From Stutzerimonas nitrititolerans (GTDB lineage: Bacteria; Pseudomonadota; Gammaproteobacteria; Pseudomonadales; Pseudomonadaceae): 38,839 nt of DNA. Made by a program: the position numbers and the translations under genes. The stretch covers positions 86,040 through 124,878 of the forward strand of contig NZ_RFFL01000015.1 of NCBI RefSeq assembly GCF_003696285.1, written 5' to 3'. The notes beneath the pieces were generated by a model. It was not told the DNA's origin. It made no database searches and saw only the letters and a program-made list of their open reading frames with translations. Below, piece by piece: positions 1-8,041 of the stretch (its first letter is position 1; each line of letters opens with the position of its first letter).

Positions 1-70
1 TTTTGGTCACGTTGGAAGGCTGCCGCCTGCATTCGCCGCGAGCGCGCGGCCCCCACAAAAATGGCCTGAT

Positions 71-168
71 GGTTCCCATGCTCCTGCGTGGGAACCCGGC
101 CCGCAGCATCCTGTGCCCAGCGACGCGGAGCATCGCACGTTGCGTACCCACGCAGGAGCATGGGTACG
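71..168. repeat. Inverted pair of REP-like palindromic elements
   Basis: Two 26-bp imperfect copies of one element lie in opposite orientation. The first (71-96) has arms GGTTCCCA/TGGGAACC around TGCTCCTGCG. The second (143-168) has arms CGTACCCA/TGGGTACG around CGCAGGAGCA, which is the exact reverse complement of the first loop. Each copy can form a hairpin, and the two can also pair with each other. Short palindromes of this GTTCCCACGC...GCGTGGGAAC type are common between genes in Pseudomonas genomes (family knowledge). The pair sits downstream of moaA, so it could also act as its terminator. No gene is supported in bases 1-253. Confidence 0.75.
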
Positions 169-253
169 ATCGTTCAGGCATAACTGGCGTGTTGCAAGCC
201 TTGGGAGCGCCGTCCTCGACGCGAAGCTTAGGACAGCGAGCCCGCCTCGTTGG

Positions 254-1249
254 TCAGCCCCCGGTCATGCTCATGAAGCGCACAACCTGAACCTGCTCAT
301 CGGTACGGAAATGGTGCTTTTCCGGCTTGAGCTGCAGGGCCGTCATCAGGGCGTCCCGCAGTCGTTCGCTGTCGCCTGGGTGGCGGCGGATCAGGCTCTT
401 GAGGTCCAGCGCGCCTTCGTCGCCCAGGCACAGCACCAGCTTGCCCTCGGCGGTGACGCGCACTCGGTTGCAGCTGCCGCAGAAGTTGTTGCTGTGCGGC
501 GAGATGAAGCCCACCTGCGTCTCGCTCCCGGCCACCTGCCAGTAACGCGACGGACCGCCGGTGGCGTGGTTGCTGCGAACCAGCTGATAGCGTTGCTCGA
601 TACGCTCGCGCACCTCTTCGCTGGAGCAGAAGGTGATTTCCCGCTGGTGGCTGGAGACGCTGCCCAGCGGCATCTCCTCGATGAAGCTGATGTCCAGCCC
701 GCGAGCCACGGCGAACGCCACCAGATCGGCCACTTCGTCGTCGTTGCGGCCCTTCTGGATCACGCTGTTGATCTTGATCCGCTTGAAGCCCGCCTGGCGC
801 GCCGCTTCGATACCTTCAAGCACCTGGTCGAGCTTGTCGCGGCGGGTGAACTCGGCAAAACGTTCCGGCTTGAGCGAATCGAGGCTGATGTTCAGTCGCC
901 TGACGCCGGCTTCGCGCAGCGTGGTAGCCATGCTGTGCAGCTGTGAGCCGTTGGTGGTGATGGCCAGGTCTTCCAGCTCTTCGCGCGCGCCCAGACGCGC
1001 CAACAGGCTCGGCAGCCCCTTGCGCACCAAGGGTTCGCCACCGGTCACGCGGATGCGCCTGACGCCCAGGCTAATGAAGGCGTCGGCTACGGCATAGAGT
1101 TCTTCGAGCGTGAGGATCTGCGCGCGCGGCGCGAAGACCATGTCCTCGCTCATGCAATAGGTGCAGCGAAAATCGCAGCGGTCGGTTACCGACAACCTGA
1201 GGTAGGTAATGCGTCGGCCGAAGGGGTCGACCAACTGTGAATCCTGCAT
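254..1249 (-). CDS. moaA: GTP 3',8-cyclase MoaA (molybdenum cofactor biosynthesis)
   Basis: This radical SAM enzyme converts GTP to 3',8-cyclo-7,8-dihydro-GTP, the first step of molybdopterin synthesis in the cytoplasm. The 331-residue length is normal for the family. The N-terminal cluster motif CDFRCTYC gives cysteines 25, 29 and 32. The C-terminal cluster is C257-x2-C260-x13-C274. The protein ends in the conserved Gly-Gly tail (MTGG) needed for activity. GGAGAG lies a few bases upstream of the ATG. No other moa gene is nearby. The window does contain one possible user of the cofactor, the YdeP-type oxidoreductase at 29220, but they are 28 kb apart and no link is shown. Identification is secure. 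Confidence 0.97.
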   Translation of the reverse strand: MQDSQLVDPFGRRITYLRLSVTDRCDFRCTYCMSEDMVFAPRAQILTLEELYAVADAFISLGVRRIRVTGGEPLVRKGLPSLLARLGAREELEDLAITTNGSQLHSMATTLREAGVRRLNISLDSLKPERFAEFTRRDKLDQVLEGIEAARQAGFKRIKINSVIQKGRNDDEVADLVAFAVARGLDISFIEEMPLGSVSSHQREITFCSSEEVRERIEQRYQLVRSNHATGGPSRYWQVAGSETQVGFISPHSNNFCGSCNRVRVTAEGKLVLCLGDEGALDLKSLIRRHPGDSERLRDALMTALQLKPEKHHFRTDEQVQVVRFMSMTGG

Positions 1250-1549
1250 TTCGCTCTCCAGCTACGTTCTGAGCATGAGTGAAGACTATGCCTTAAGCGG
1301 GATTGTCGCAAAGCCGGCCGTCCACCTGATTGTGATAGTCGGCAGGAAGGCTTCGTTCCATCCAGGCCGGTCATGGTAACCGCTGCGGCGGTGCCGCGCT
1401 TGCAGGCGCATCCACGCCGAACCGCTCCGGGCGAGGGCTGTCACAAGTTCTGACCTGCCCCGCATGACATTTTCGGCGCGGCGACTCGTTTCAGGACCCT
1501 CGACAACGGATTCGAAGCGTACAGGGCCACGAGCAGGATGGAGACGCGC
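1250..1549. other. Intergenic region between divergent moaA and the oxidase locus
   Basis: About 300 bases with no supportable gene. It must hold the promoters of moaA (leftward) and of the HemJ/CopD-like gene (rightward), but I see no clear -35/-10 pair. A CTGTCAC at 1438-1444 resembles half a Pho box, but the second half is out of register. Confidence 0.5.
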
Positions 1550-1966
1550 ATGCCCTTGTTGAAACTGCTGCACTTTGCCGCCCTGCTCTGCTGGTGCGGT
1601 GCATTGCTCTACCTGCCGGCATTGATCGCCGCGGGTACGAGGCGCAGCGACTCACTCTTCTACCGTGACCATGCGCACCTCACGCGGATGGTATTCACCC
1701 TGGTCGCCACACCAGCCGCGCTGCTGGCCATCGGCTCGGGCACCGCGCTGTTCCTGCGCGACGCCATCTTCGAAGGCTGGCTGATCGTGAAACTCACCAC
1801 TGTCGCCGGCATGGTGCTTTGCCATGCCTGGTGCGGCGTGCTGATTCTACGCGTGGAGCGCGCGCCCGAGCAGAGCATCGACCTTCGCTGCGGGCTGATC
1901 GGCGTGGCGGCCATGCTGCTGATCGCCGCGACGCTGTGGCTGGTCCTGGCCAAGCCGTTCTCATGA
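1550..1966 (+). CDS. HemJ/CopD-like small integral membrane protein
   Basis: A 138-residue protein with four predicted membrane helices. The N-terminal LKLLHFAALLCWCGALLYLP, the TPAALLAIGSGTALF helix and the GWLIVKL segment resemble the HemJ (UPF0093)/CopD family, in which a His in helix 1 and a Lys near helix 3 are conserved. HemJ is a protoporphyrinogen oxidase, while CopD proteins are linked to copper uptake, and the sequence does not decide between them. Either role fits next to a haem- and copper-requiring oxidase. I chose the ATG at 1550 because GGAG lies six bases before it. An ATG at 1538 would add four residues but has a poorer ribosome site. Confidence 0.7.
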   Translation: MPLLKLLHFAALLCWCGALLYLPALIAAGTRRSDSLFYRDHAHLTRMVFTLVATPAALLAIGSGTALFLRDAIFEGWLIVKLTTVAGMVLCHAWCGVLILRVERAPEQSIDLRCGLIGVAAMLLIAATLWLVLAKPFS

Positions 1967-2031
1967 AGCGCAGACCGCCATCACCTTACGGACCCGAACG
2001 TCATCCCATGACCGAACGCCTCCTGTCCACC

Positions 2032-2493
2032 TCAACGCTCCACGTCGACCCCGACCGCATGCTCATAGACCAGCCGGCCGCCCAGATAGGCCGCCAGGGC
2101 GATCAGCGCCGCGGTGATCGCAGAGAGATAGAGCGCCCAGTACTGCATGCTGACGGCCTCGTCGTGATAGCGCAGCACCCAGTTGAGCGAGGCCAGCGAG
2201 AGCATCATCACAGCCAGGATCGCGTGGCACCAGGCGGTGATCTTCAGGCGGATCTGGCGCACGCTGACCAGGTCGATGAGCCCGAAGATGCTGGCCACCC
2301 AGCCGCCCAGCGCGCCCACGCCGGAAAGCCAGAGGCCGGCGCGCCACCAGAATTCATCGAGCGTCCAGAGATAGGCCAGATCGACCGGCAGCAGCCCCGT
2401 CAGCGCGGCTACCGGAAAATGGATCAGCATCGGATGCAGCGGATGCCCGCCAATGGCCGCGCGACTGTGGATGGTGTCTCGATACTCGGCCAT
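2032..2493 (-). CDS. DUF2231 family membrane protein
   Basis: A 153-residue protein with four membrane helices. The opening HSRAAIGGHPLHPMLIHFP, with its HPLHPML motif followed by a hydrophobic helix, is typical of DUF2231 proteins, which have no assigned reaction but often lie near haem, copper or oxidase genes. GGAGGG is placed four bases before the ATG at 2493, which makes this start firm. It points against the oxidase locus, and its first codons overlap the likely start of coxB on the other strand. It converges on the HemJ/CopD-like gene, with 65 bases between their stops. Confidence 0.85.
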   Translation of the reverse strand: MAEYRDTIHSRAAIGGHPLHPMLIHFPVAALTGLLPVDLAYLWTLDEFWWRAGLWLSGVGALGGWVASIFGLIDLVSVRQIRLKITAWCHAILAVMMLSLASLNWVLRYHDEAVSMQYWALYLSAITAALIALAAYLGGRLVYEHAVGVDVER

Positions 2494-3525
2494 GCGGCCC
2501 TCCAGTGGCTGAAAAGACCGGCCAGGACACGCTCCGAACGGGGCGCCGGTCTTTTCAATGGAGCCGCGCTGGCACTGGCAGTTCCGTTGCTGGCCGCCTG
2601 CGACGGTCCGCAGTCGGCGCTGGCACCGGCCAGCCCGATGGCGAGCAGCGTGGCGAACGTCTGGTGGGCGATGTTCGGCTTTTCCACGCTGGTGTTGCTG
2701 GCGGTCAGCGCTCTGTGGATCTACGCGATGCGGCGCCAGCCCAGGGAAACCAGCCCCGCAGAGGCAAGGCGCATCCACCTGCGCTGGCTCATCGGTGGCG
2801 GCCTGGTACTGCCCACGGCCAGCATCGTGCTGCTGCTGGCATTCGGCCTGCCCGCCGGGCGCAGCATGCTGCCCTTGCCGGGTGACCAGGCGCTGCGTAT
2901 CGAGGTGACCGGGCATCAGTGGTGGTGGGAGGTGCGTTATCCGGGAAGCGGTGTGGTGACGGCCAACCAGCTGATCCTGCCCGTGGGGCGTCCGGTGGAT
3001 ATCGCCGTGACCAGCGCCGACGTCATCCACTCATTCTGGGTCCCGCGCCTGGGCGGGAAGATCGACATGGTGCCCGGCCGCACCAATGTGATCCGCCTCG
3101 AAGCCGGCCAGGCCGGGATATTTCGCGGGCAATGTTCGGAATTCTGCGGCACCCAGCATGCGCACATGATTCTTCACGTCGAGGCCCTGGAGGCGCCTGG
3201 ATTCGATGACTGGATTGCCGCACGGCAGAACCTGGTCGTCGGTCAGCCGCCCGCTGGCGAAGCCGCGACGGTTTTTGTGGATCGCTGCGGGCAGTGCCAC
3301 CGCGTGGCCGGCGTGACCGAAGGCAAGCGCGCGCCAGACCTCACCGACCTGGCGTCCCGGCCGACGCTCGGTGCCGGGGTCATCGACAACGACAGCGAAG
3401 GCCTGCGCCGCTGGTTGCACGAGCATCAGCGCCTCAAGCACGGCAATGCCATGCCGCGCCACGATGACGTCACCGACGAAACCCTCGAACAGATCGCCGA
3501 TTGGCTGGAGACGCTCGCCCCATGA
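2467..3525 (+). CDS. coxB: Cytochrome c oxidase subunit II with fused cytochrome c domain (caa3 type)
   Basis: Subunit II takes electrons from cytochrome c and passes them through the binuclear CuA centre to subunit I. A basic n-region, a hydrophobic stretch and the lipobox LLAAC indicate a lipoprotein. Two membrane helices follow, then the cupredoxin domain. CuA ligands are visible as VIHSFW and the C-SEF-C-GTQ-H-AH-M motif. The C-terminus carries a class I cytochrome c with CGQCH and a distal Met in HGNAMP. The start is uncertain: no ATG lies close to the signal peptide. I used the GTG at 2467 (352 residues); CTG 2509, ATG 2443 and ATG 2434 are alternatives. The stop overlaps the next start by ATGA. 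Confidence 0.88.
   Translation: MDGVSILGHAALQWLKRPARTRSERGAGLFNGAALALAVPLLAACDGPQSALAPASPMASSVANVWWAMFGFSTLVLLAVSALWIYAMRRQPRETSPAEARRIHLRWLIGGGLVLPTASIVLLLAFGLPAGRSMLPLPGDQALRIEVTGHQWWWEVRYPGSGVVTANQLILPVGRPVDIAVTSADVIHSFWVPRLGGKIDMVPGRTNVIRLEAGQAGIFRGQCSEFCGTQHAHMILHVEALEAPGFDDWIAARQNLVVGQPPAGEAATVFVDRCGQCHRVAGVTEGKRAPDLTDLASRPTLGAGVIDNDSEGLRRWLHEHQRLKHGNAMPRHDDVTDETLEQIADWLETLAP
2511..2556. repeat. 12-bp perfect inverted repeat in the start region of coxB
   Basis: GAAAAGACCGGC (2511-2522) and GCCGGTCTTTTC (2545-2556) are exact reverse complements with a 22-base spacer. The hairpin lies within the stretch that would encode the basic part of the CoxB signal peptide, 18 bases outside the start of the divergent DUF2231 gene. 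It could hide or expose the coxB ribosome site, or be an operator. No protein binding can be shown from sequence. Confidence 0.7.
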
Positions 3526-6050
3526 GCCCCGTTCACAAAGAAGGCGCCCCGAGCACCGATCCCGACCAGCTGCACGACCAGTTCAACGAGGTCTGGGGCA
3601 ACCCGCGCGGCTGGAAGGCGCTGACCATCGTCAACCACACCAGCATCGGCCTGCGCTTCCTCGTCACCGGCGGGGTGTTCTTCCTCATCGGCGGCTTGCT
3701 GGCGATGCTGATCCGCACCCAGCTCGCCCTGCCCGGCTACGAGCTGATGGAGCCGGACGTCTACAACCAGGTCTTCACCATGCACGGCACGGTGATGATG
3801 TTCCTCTTCGCCGTGCCGATGATGGAGGGCCTGGCGGTCTACCTGATTCCGAAGATGCTCGGCGCCCGCGACCTGGTATTCCCGAGGCTGTCGGCGCTGG
3901 GCTACTTCTGCTACCTGTTCGGCGGAATCATTCTGCTGTCTAGTATTTTTCTCGACGTGGCGCCGAAAGCCGGGTGGTTCATGTACACGCCGCTGTCCAG
4001 CGCCGCGCACACGCCGGGCGTGAACTCGGACTTCTGGCTGCTGGGCATCACCTTCGTGGAGATTTCCGCGGTGTCGGCCGGTGTCGAGCTGGTGGTATCG
4101 ATCCTCCGCACCCGGGCCAGCGGCATGGCGTTGCACAAGATGCCGATCTACGCCTGGTACATCCTGGTGATGGCGATGATGATCGTGGTGGGCTTTCCGC
4201 CGCTGATCCTCGGCAGCATCCTGCTGGAGCTGGAGCGCGCCGCCGGCATGCCCTTCTTCGATGTGGCGCGTGGCGGCGATCCGCTGCTGTGGCAGCACCT
4301 GTTCTGGCTGTTCGGCCATCCCGAGGTGTACATCATCTTCCTGCCGGGCGCGGGCATCGTCTCGACGCTGATCCCGGTGTTCTGCCAGCGCCCGCTGGTG
4401 GGTTACCGCTGGGTGGTGCTGGGCGTGCTGACCACCGGTTTCATCAGCTTCGGGCTGTGGGTGCACCACATGTTCACCGTGGGCATACCGCAGCTGGCGC
4501 AGGCGTTCTTTTCAGCGGCGAGCATGCTGGTGGCGATACCCACCGGGATCCAGGTCTTCGCCTGGCTGGCCACGCTGTGGCTGGGGCGACCGGTGTACAG
4601 GGTGCCGATGCTCTGGCTGGTGGGCTTTCTGATCGTGTTCGTCGCCGGCGGCCTGACCGGCGTGATGCTCGCGCTGGTGCCCTTCGACTGGCAGGTGCAC
4701 GACACCCATTTCGTGGTGGCGCACATGCACTACGTGCTGGTGGGCGGGATGTTCTTCCCACTGATGGCCGGGCTGTACTACTGGCTGCCGCATTTCTCCG
4801 GGCGGATGCCCTCGGAAAAGCTCGGCCGCTGGGGTTTCTGGCTGTTCTTCATCGGCTTCAACCTGACCTTCCTCATCATGCATTGGACCGGACTGATCGG
4901 CATGCCGCGGCGGGTCTACACCTACGACACGGGCCTGGGCTGGGACATGCCGAACCTGGTCTCGTCGATCGGCAGCTTCATCATGTCCATCGGCGTGGCC
5001 ACCATCCTGCTGGATATCGTGCTGCACTTCCGCTTCGGCGTCGCGGCGCCGAAGAATCCCTGGAACGCCGATACCCTGGAATGGGCCACCAGCCTGCCGC
5101 CAAGCGCCTACAACTTCATCAGCCTGCCGGAAGTGCGCGACCGCCATCCGCTCTGGAAAGACCCGGATCTGCCCGACAGCATCGCTCGTGGTGAGCATGC
5201 ACTGACGGTGATCGACCATGGTCGCCGGGAAACCTGGGGCGTCGACCCGCTGACCGGCAACGTTCGCGAGGTGGTGCACCTGCCCGGAAACAGCTGGCTG
5301 CCTTTCGTTGCCTCTCTGTTCCTCGCGATGCTGTGCCTGAGCCTGCTGAACAAGACCTACATGCTGGCGATCATCGCGACGCTGGCCGCGCTGATCGTGC
5401 TGTTTCGCTGGTCCTGGGTGAACGGCGCCCATCCTGGCGCCGCCCCCGATGCCAAGACCCAGCCAGGCGAACCGCCGCTGCACTCGCGCACCTTCGACGG
5501 GCCCGGCTTGTGGGGGATGGGCGTGACGCTGCTGGCTAATGGTGCGCTGTACCTGTCGCTGCTGTTCGGCTGGTTCTACCTGTGGACGGTCTCGCCGGAC
5601 TGGCAGGTACCGGACAGATCGCTCAACGGCTGGCTGATGTTGGCCAGCGCCCTGCTGCTGAGCGTCGGCACCTTCGGCCTGCATCAGGTGATCAGGCGGT
5701 TGCGCGCGGGCGATATCCGGCGCCTGCTTCCGAATCTGGCACTGCTCGCCGGCCTGGCTTTCATGCAGTCCGCGACGCTGCTGTGGCTGCTGCTCACGGC
5801 CGGTCTCGAGCCGAAGGCCACGGCGCACGACGCCATCATCTTCGTGATGCTCGCCTACAGCCTCATCCATTGCACACTGGCGGCGGTGCTCACGGCGCTG
5901 CAGGCCTGGCGGGTGAGCTACGGCTATGTCGGCGAGCAGGCGCCCTACGAGCCGATCGTGGTCGAACAGCTCTGGCTCTACAACCTGGGCGTACTCTGGA
6001 CCAGCTATGTGGCTATCGTCCTGTTTCCCGCGACCTGGGGAGCCGCCTGA
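3522..6050 (+). CDS. ctaD: Cytochrome c oxidase, fused subunits I and III
   Basis: An 842-residue fusion of the catalytic subunit I (roughly residues 1-600) to subunit III (about 640-842). The first part has the haem-copper core, including MHGTVMMFLF with a low-spin haem ligand, GHPEVYIIFLPG with the Cu-His-Tyr segment, and THFVVAHMHYVLVGG with the paired haem His ligands. A soluble linker precedes GPGLWGMGVTLLANG and the subunit III helices, ending in the YLYNLGVLWT-type helix. It reduces oxygen to water and pumps protons. The ATG at 3522 overlaps the coxB stop by four bases, which suggests translational coupling. Separate subunit I proteins are about 530 residues, so the fusion is real rather than a missed stop. 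Confidence 0.95.
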   Translation: MSPVHKEGAPSTDPDQLHDQFNEVWGNPRGWKALTIVNHTSIGLRFLVTGGVFFLIGGLLAMLIRTQLALPGYELMEPDVYNQVFTMHGTVMMFLFAVPMMEGLAVYLIPKMLGARDLVFPRLSALGYFCYLFGGIILLSSIFLDVAPKAGWFMYTPLSSAAHTPGVNSDFWLLGITFVEISAVSAGVELVVSILRTRASGMALHKMPIYAWYILVMAMMIVVGFPPLILGSILLELERAAGMPFFDVARGGDPLLWQHLFWLFGHPEVYIIFLPGAGIVSTLIPVFCQRPLVGYRWVVLGVLTTGFISFGLWVHHMFTVGIPQLAQAFFSAASMLVAIPTGIQVFAWLATLWLGRPVYRVPMLWLVGFLIVFVAGGLTGVMLALVPFDWQVHDTHFVVAHMHYVLVGGMFFPLMAGLYYWLPHFSGRMPSEKLGRWGFWLFFIGFNLTFLIMHWTGLIGMPRRVYTYDTGLGWDMPNLVSSIGSFIMSIGVATILLDIVLHFRFGVAAPKNPWNADTLEWATSLPPSAYNFISLPEVRDRHPLWKDPDLPDSIARGEHALTVIDHGRRETWGVDPLTGNVREVVHLPGNSWLPFVASLFLAMLCLSLLNKTYMLAIIATLAALIVLFRWSWVNGAHPGAAPDAKTQPGEPPLHSRTFDGPGLWGMGVTLLANGALYLSLLFGWFYLWTVSPDWQVPDRSLNGWLMLASALLLSVGTFGLHQVIRRLRAGDIRRLLPNLALLAGLAFMQSATLLWLLLTAGLEPKATAHDAIIFVMLAYSLIHCTLAAVLTALQAWRVSYGYVGEQAPYEPIVVEQLWLYNLGVLWTSYVAIVLFPATWGAA

Positions 6051-6409
6051 TGAAACATCCGCGCACCTCACCCTTCCATCCAGTACAGATCCCTATCGGG
6101 CTGATCATCTGGAGCCTCTGGTTCGTCGCCATCTATGGTGGCCAGGCTGTCGCCTGCGCCATCAGCCCGCCGGCGCCCGAGCACGGCATCTGGAACTGGT
6201 TGAACGCCAGCCTCGGCCTGTTGACGCTGCTGACCGCCGCCCTGCTGTTGTGCCTCGCACGCTACTTCTGGCGGCTCTCCGGCGCCAACCAGGCGCTGGA
6301 CGAGCGCCGGCAGTTCGTGACCCGCCTGACCGCGAGCGTCCACCTGACCGCGGCCGTGGCGACCCTTTTCGTCGGCCTTCCCCTCTTGCAGCTTCCACCA
6401 TGTCTATGA
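6050..6409 (+). CDS. Small membrane protein of the oxidase operon
   Basis: A 119-residue hydrophobic protein with about three membrane helices (around residues 15-35, 48-70 and 95-112). I recognise no motif. The ATG shares one base with the ctaD stop (TGATG), and the 3' end overlaps ctaG by ten bases, so it is translated as part of the operon. Position and size suggest an oxidase accessory subunit or assembly helper, but that is inference only. Confidence 0.75.
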   Translation: MKHPRTSPFHPVQIPIGLIIWSLWFVAIYGGQAVACAISPPAPEHGIWNWLNASLGLLTLLTAALLLCLARYFWRLSGANQALDERRQFVTRLTASVHLTAAVATLFVGLPLLQLPPCL

Positions 6410-7242
6410 ATTCTTCGAGAAGACTCACCCTATGGGTCGCGCTGTGGTCCGTGGGCCTGCTGACGCTACCTGCACCCGCACTGGCTCATGGTCTGTTCGA
6501 CGCGCACTTCAGCGAGCGCGCACCGCTGTTCCTGACCGCCCTGCTGGTCGCCACCGCCTGGCTGCTGTACGTGATCGGCGCACGCAAGGTGCCGCCGCGG
6601 CGTGGCGAGGCACTGTGGTTCCATGGCGCGATGCTGCTGGTGGTGCTCGCGGTATTCGGCCCCATCGATGACTGGGCAGAAACCAGCACCAGCTGGCACA
6701 TGACCCAGCACATGCTGTTCATGCTGGTGATCGCGCCCATGTGGGCCCTGGCGCGACCGTTGCCGCAATGGCGCGGCGTCACCGGATCGTTCGCCCAGCC
6801 GCTCTGGACGACCATTCTCCGCGCTGGCCGCTACCCCACGCTGCTGGCGCTTCTGCACGGTGCCGTCATCTGGATCTGGCACACGCCGAAACTCTACCTG
6901 CTGGCGCTGGACAACCTCTGGTGGCATGCGGTGGAGCACGCCTGCTTCCTGTTCACCGCCTGGCTGTTCTGGTGGTCCGTGCTGCGTGCCAACCCCAAAC
7001 AGGTGCCCCAGGCGCTGATGGCCATCCTCCTCACCCTGATGCACACCGGCCTGCTCGGCGCCCTGCTGACCTTCGGCACCCAGTCGTTCTACGGCGCCGA
7101 ACGGGACGTCCAGGACCAACAGCTGGCCGGCCTGATCATGTGGGTCCCCGGCGGGCTGGTCTACCTGATCGGCGCCGGCTGGATCACCTGGCGCTGGCTC
7201 AAGCGCATGTGGCGCCGGCAGCAGGCGCGGGCGGCGGTTTGA
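6400..7242 (+). CDS. ctaG: CtaG-type (caa3) cytochrome oxidase assembly factor
   Basis: A 280-residue polytopic protein of the caa3_CtaG family, which is needed for making active caa3 oxidase in Bacillus and differs from the Cox11 protein that shares the ctaG name. It has a signal-like first segment ending ALAHG and about seven helices. His-rich positions typical of the family include WHMTQHMLFM, HGAVIWIWHTPKLY, WWHAVEHACF and LMHTGLLGALLTF; these are plausible copper or haem contacts. The ATG at 6400 lies inside the end of the previous gene; a second ATG at 6406 is possible. It is the last gene of the oxidase operon. Confidence 0.88.
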   Translation: MSMNSSRRLTLWVALWSVGLLTLPAPALAHGLFDAHFSERAPLFLTALLVATAWLLYVIGARKVPPRRGEALWFHGAMLLVVLAVFGPIDDWAETSTSWHMTQHMLFMLVIAPMWALARPLPQWRGVTGSFAQPLWTTILRAGRYPTLLALLHGAVIWIWHTPKLYLLALDNLWWHAVEHACFLFTAWLFWWSVLRANPKQVPQALMAILLTLMHTGLLGALLTFGTQSFYGAERDVQDQQLAGLIMWVPGGLVYLIGAGWITWRWLKRMWRRQQARAAV

Positions 7243-7603
7243 GAAAGCCGCCCAGTATATTTATCGACAAATTCCCGCTAATTACCCATAGCTCGGCACT
7301 AACGCCCCGGGAGGATTTCGCTTGGTTTCAAAGCGGCTAGCTGTTCACAGCAGGTTACGACCAAGAGCAGTCACTCAGGAACATTCGTAACTTGGAAGCT
7401 CGTCAACGTAAGTTTGAGCCTAAAGCAACTAACCACTAAGAAACGGCTGTCGGCACAACGAGCAGTTGAGATGAGGTAATTGCTACCGCATCAATGGACG
7501 CCGTCTCATCTGGAAGACCAACAAAAGATTTCAGGCTTGATGCCTGAGCTGGGATTTGGAATCGCCCCGAAGCAGAGCTCAGGAGCGATTCACGATTACT
7601 GTC
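7243..7603. other. Gene-poor stretch after the oxidase operon
   Basis: About 360 bases with visibly lower GC than the flanks and no credible coding frame. Apart from the hairpin at 7531-7547 I see no ordered structure. It begins the disturbed region that continues to about 8620. Confidence 0.6.
7520..7547 (-). terminator. Candidate rho-independent terminator for the acetyltransferase gene
   Basis: Read on the minus strand, TCAGGC-ATCAA-GCCTGA forms a six-base-pair stem with a five-base loop (7531-7547), followed by AATCTTTTG. It lies about 57 bases past the stop of the acetyltransferase gene. The stem is short, so this is only a moderate candidate. Confidence 0.45.
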
Positions 7604-8041
7604 CTAGACGGGCAAGCTCAGGTGAAGCAAGGGGAAGGGGCGACCCTCGCCATCAAGCGGAGAGCGACCTGTTTGAACAAACCCGTAATGTAAGTAGAAC
7701 CCTACCGCTTCGGGGTTCTGCTCATTCACGTCAACACTCATCTGTTGGCGCGAGCTCCGGGCATGATCCAATAGCGCGCGACCAATACCTTTCCCTCGCA
7801 GATCAGGCTCGATGAAGAGCATCTCGACGTGGTTTTCATTGAGCCCAATAAAGCCTAACGGCGAGTCCTCCGTATCCACCGCAACCCATAACTCAACAGC
7901 GGGTAGGTAGTTATCACGGAGCTGAGGAAGCAATTCCTCGATATCGGATTCTTGCAGGAAGTGATGAGTGGCGCGAACGGAGCGCTGCCAAATGTTGAGC
8001 AGCAGCGGATGGTCGGCGTTAGTAGCCTGACGAATGATCAT
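7604..8041 (-). CDS. YjaB-like GNAT N-acetyltransferase
   Basis: A 145-residue GNAT protein that transfers an acetyl group from acetyl-CoA to an unknown acceptor. It follows E. coli YjaB closely in pattern: the SVRATHHFL opening segment, LPAVELWVAV, the strand LFIEPDLRGKGIGRALLDHA containing the acetyl-CoA pyrophosphate loop R-G-K-G-I-G, VDVNEQNPEAVGFY, and the GRSPLDGEGRPFPLLHL tail. The start codon lies three codons before the conserved beta-strand 1, so length is normal. It stands alone in a gene-poor stretch between the oxidase operon and phoX, which suggests a separately acquired gene. Confidence 0.88.
   Translation of the reverse strand: MIIRQATNADHPLLLNIWQRSVRATHHFLQESDIEELLPQLRDNYLPAVELWVAVDTEDSPLGFIGLNENHVEMLFIEPDLRGKGIGRALLDHARSSRQQMSVDVNEQNPEAVGFYLHYGFVQTGRSPLDGEGRPFPLLHLSLPV

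Noticed and set aside
1438..1458. CTGTCACAAGTTCTGACC as a Pho box upstream of the HemJ/CopD-like gene
   Set aside because: The second half-site is one base out of register and only partly matches, and the genes downstream have no phosphate role.
2032..3030. A 332-residue minus-strand protein covering DUF2231 and the start of coxB
   Set aside because: Only the last 153 residues show the family; the rest is the antisense shadow of coxB, and a strong ribosome site marks the internal start at 2493.
4512..6071. A 519-codon minus-strand frame opposite ctaD
   Set aside because: It is Gln/His/Arg-rich antisense of a membrane protein, a common artefact in high-GC DNA.
7380..7500. An integron-type attC site in the GCCTAAAGCAACTAACC area
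   Set aside because: The paired core sites and the complementary arms required for attC are not present.
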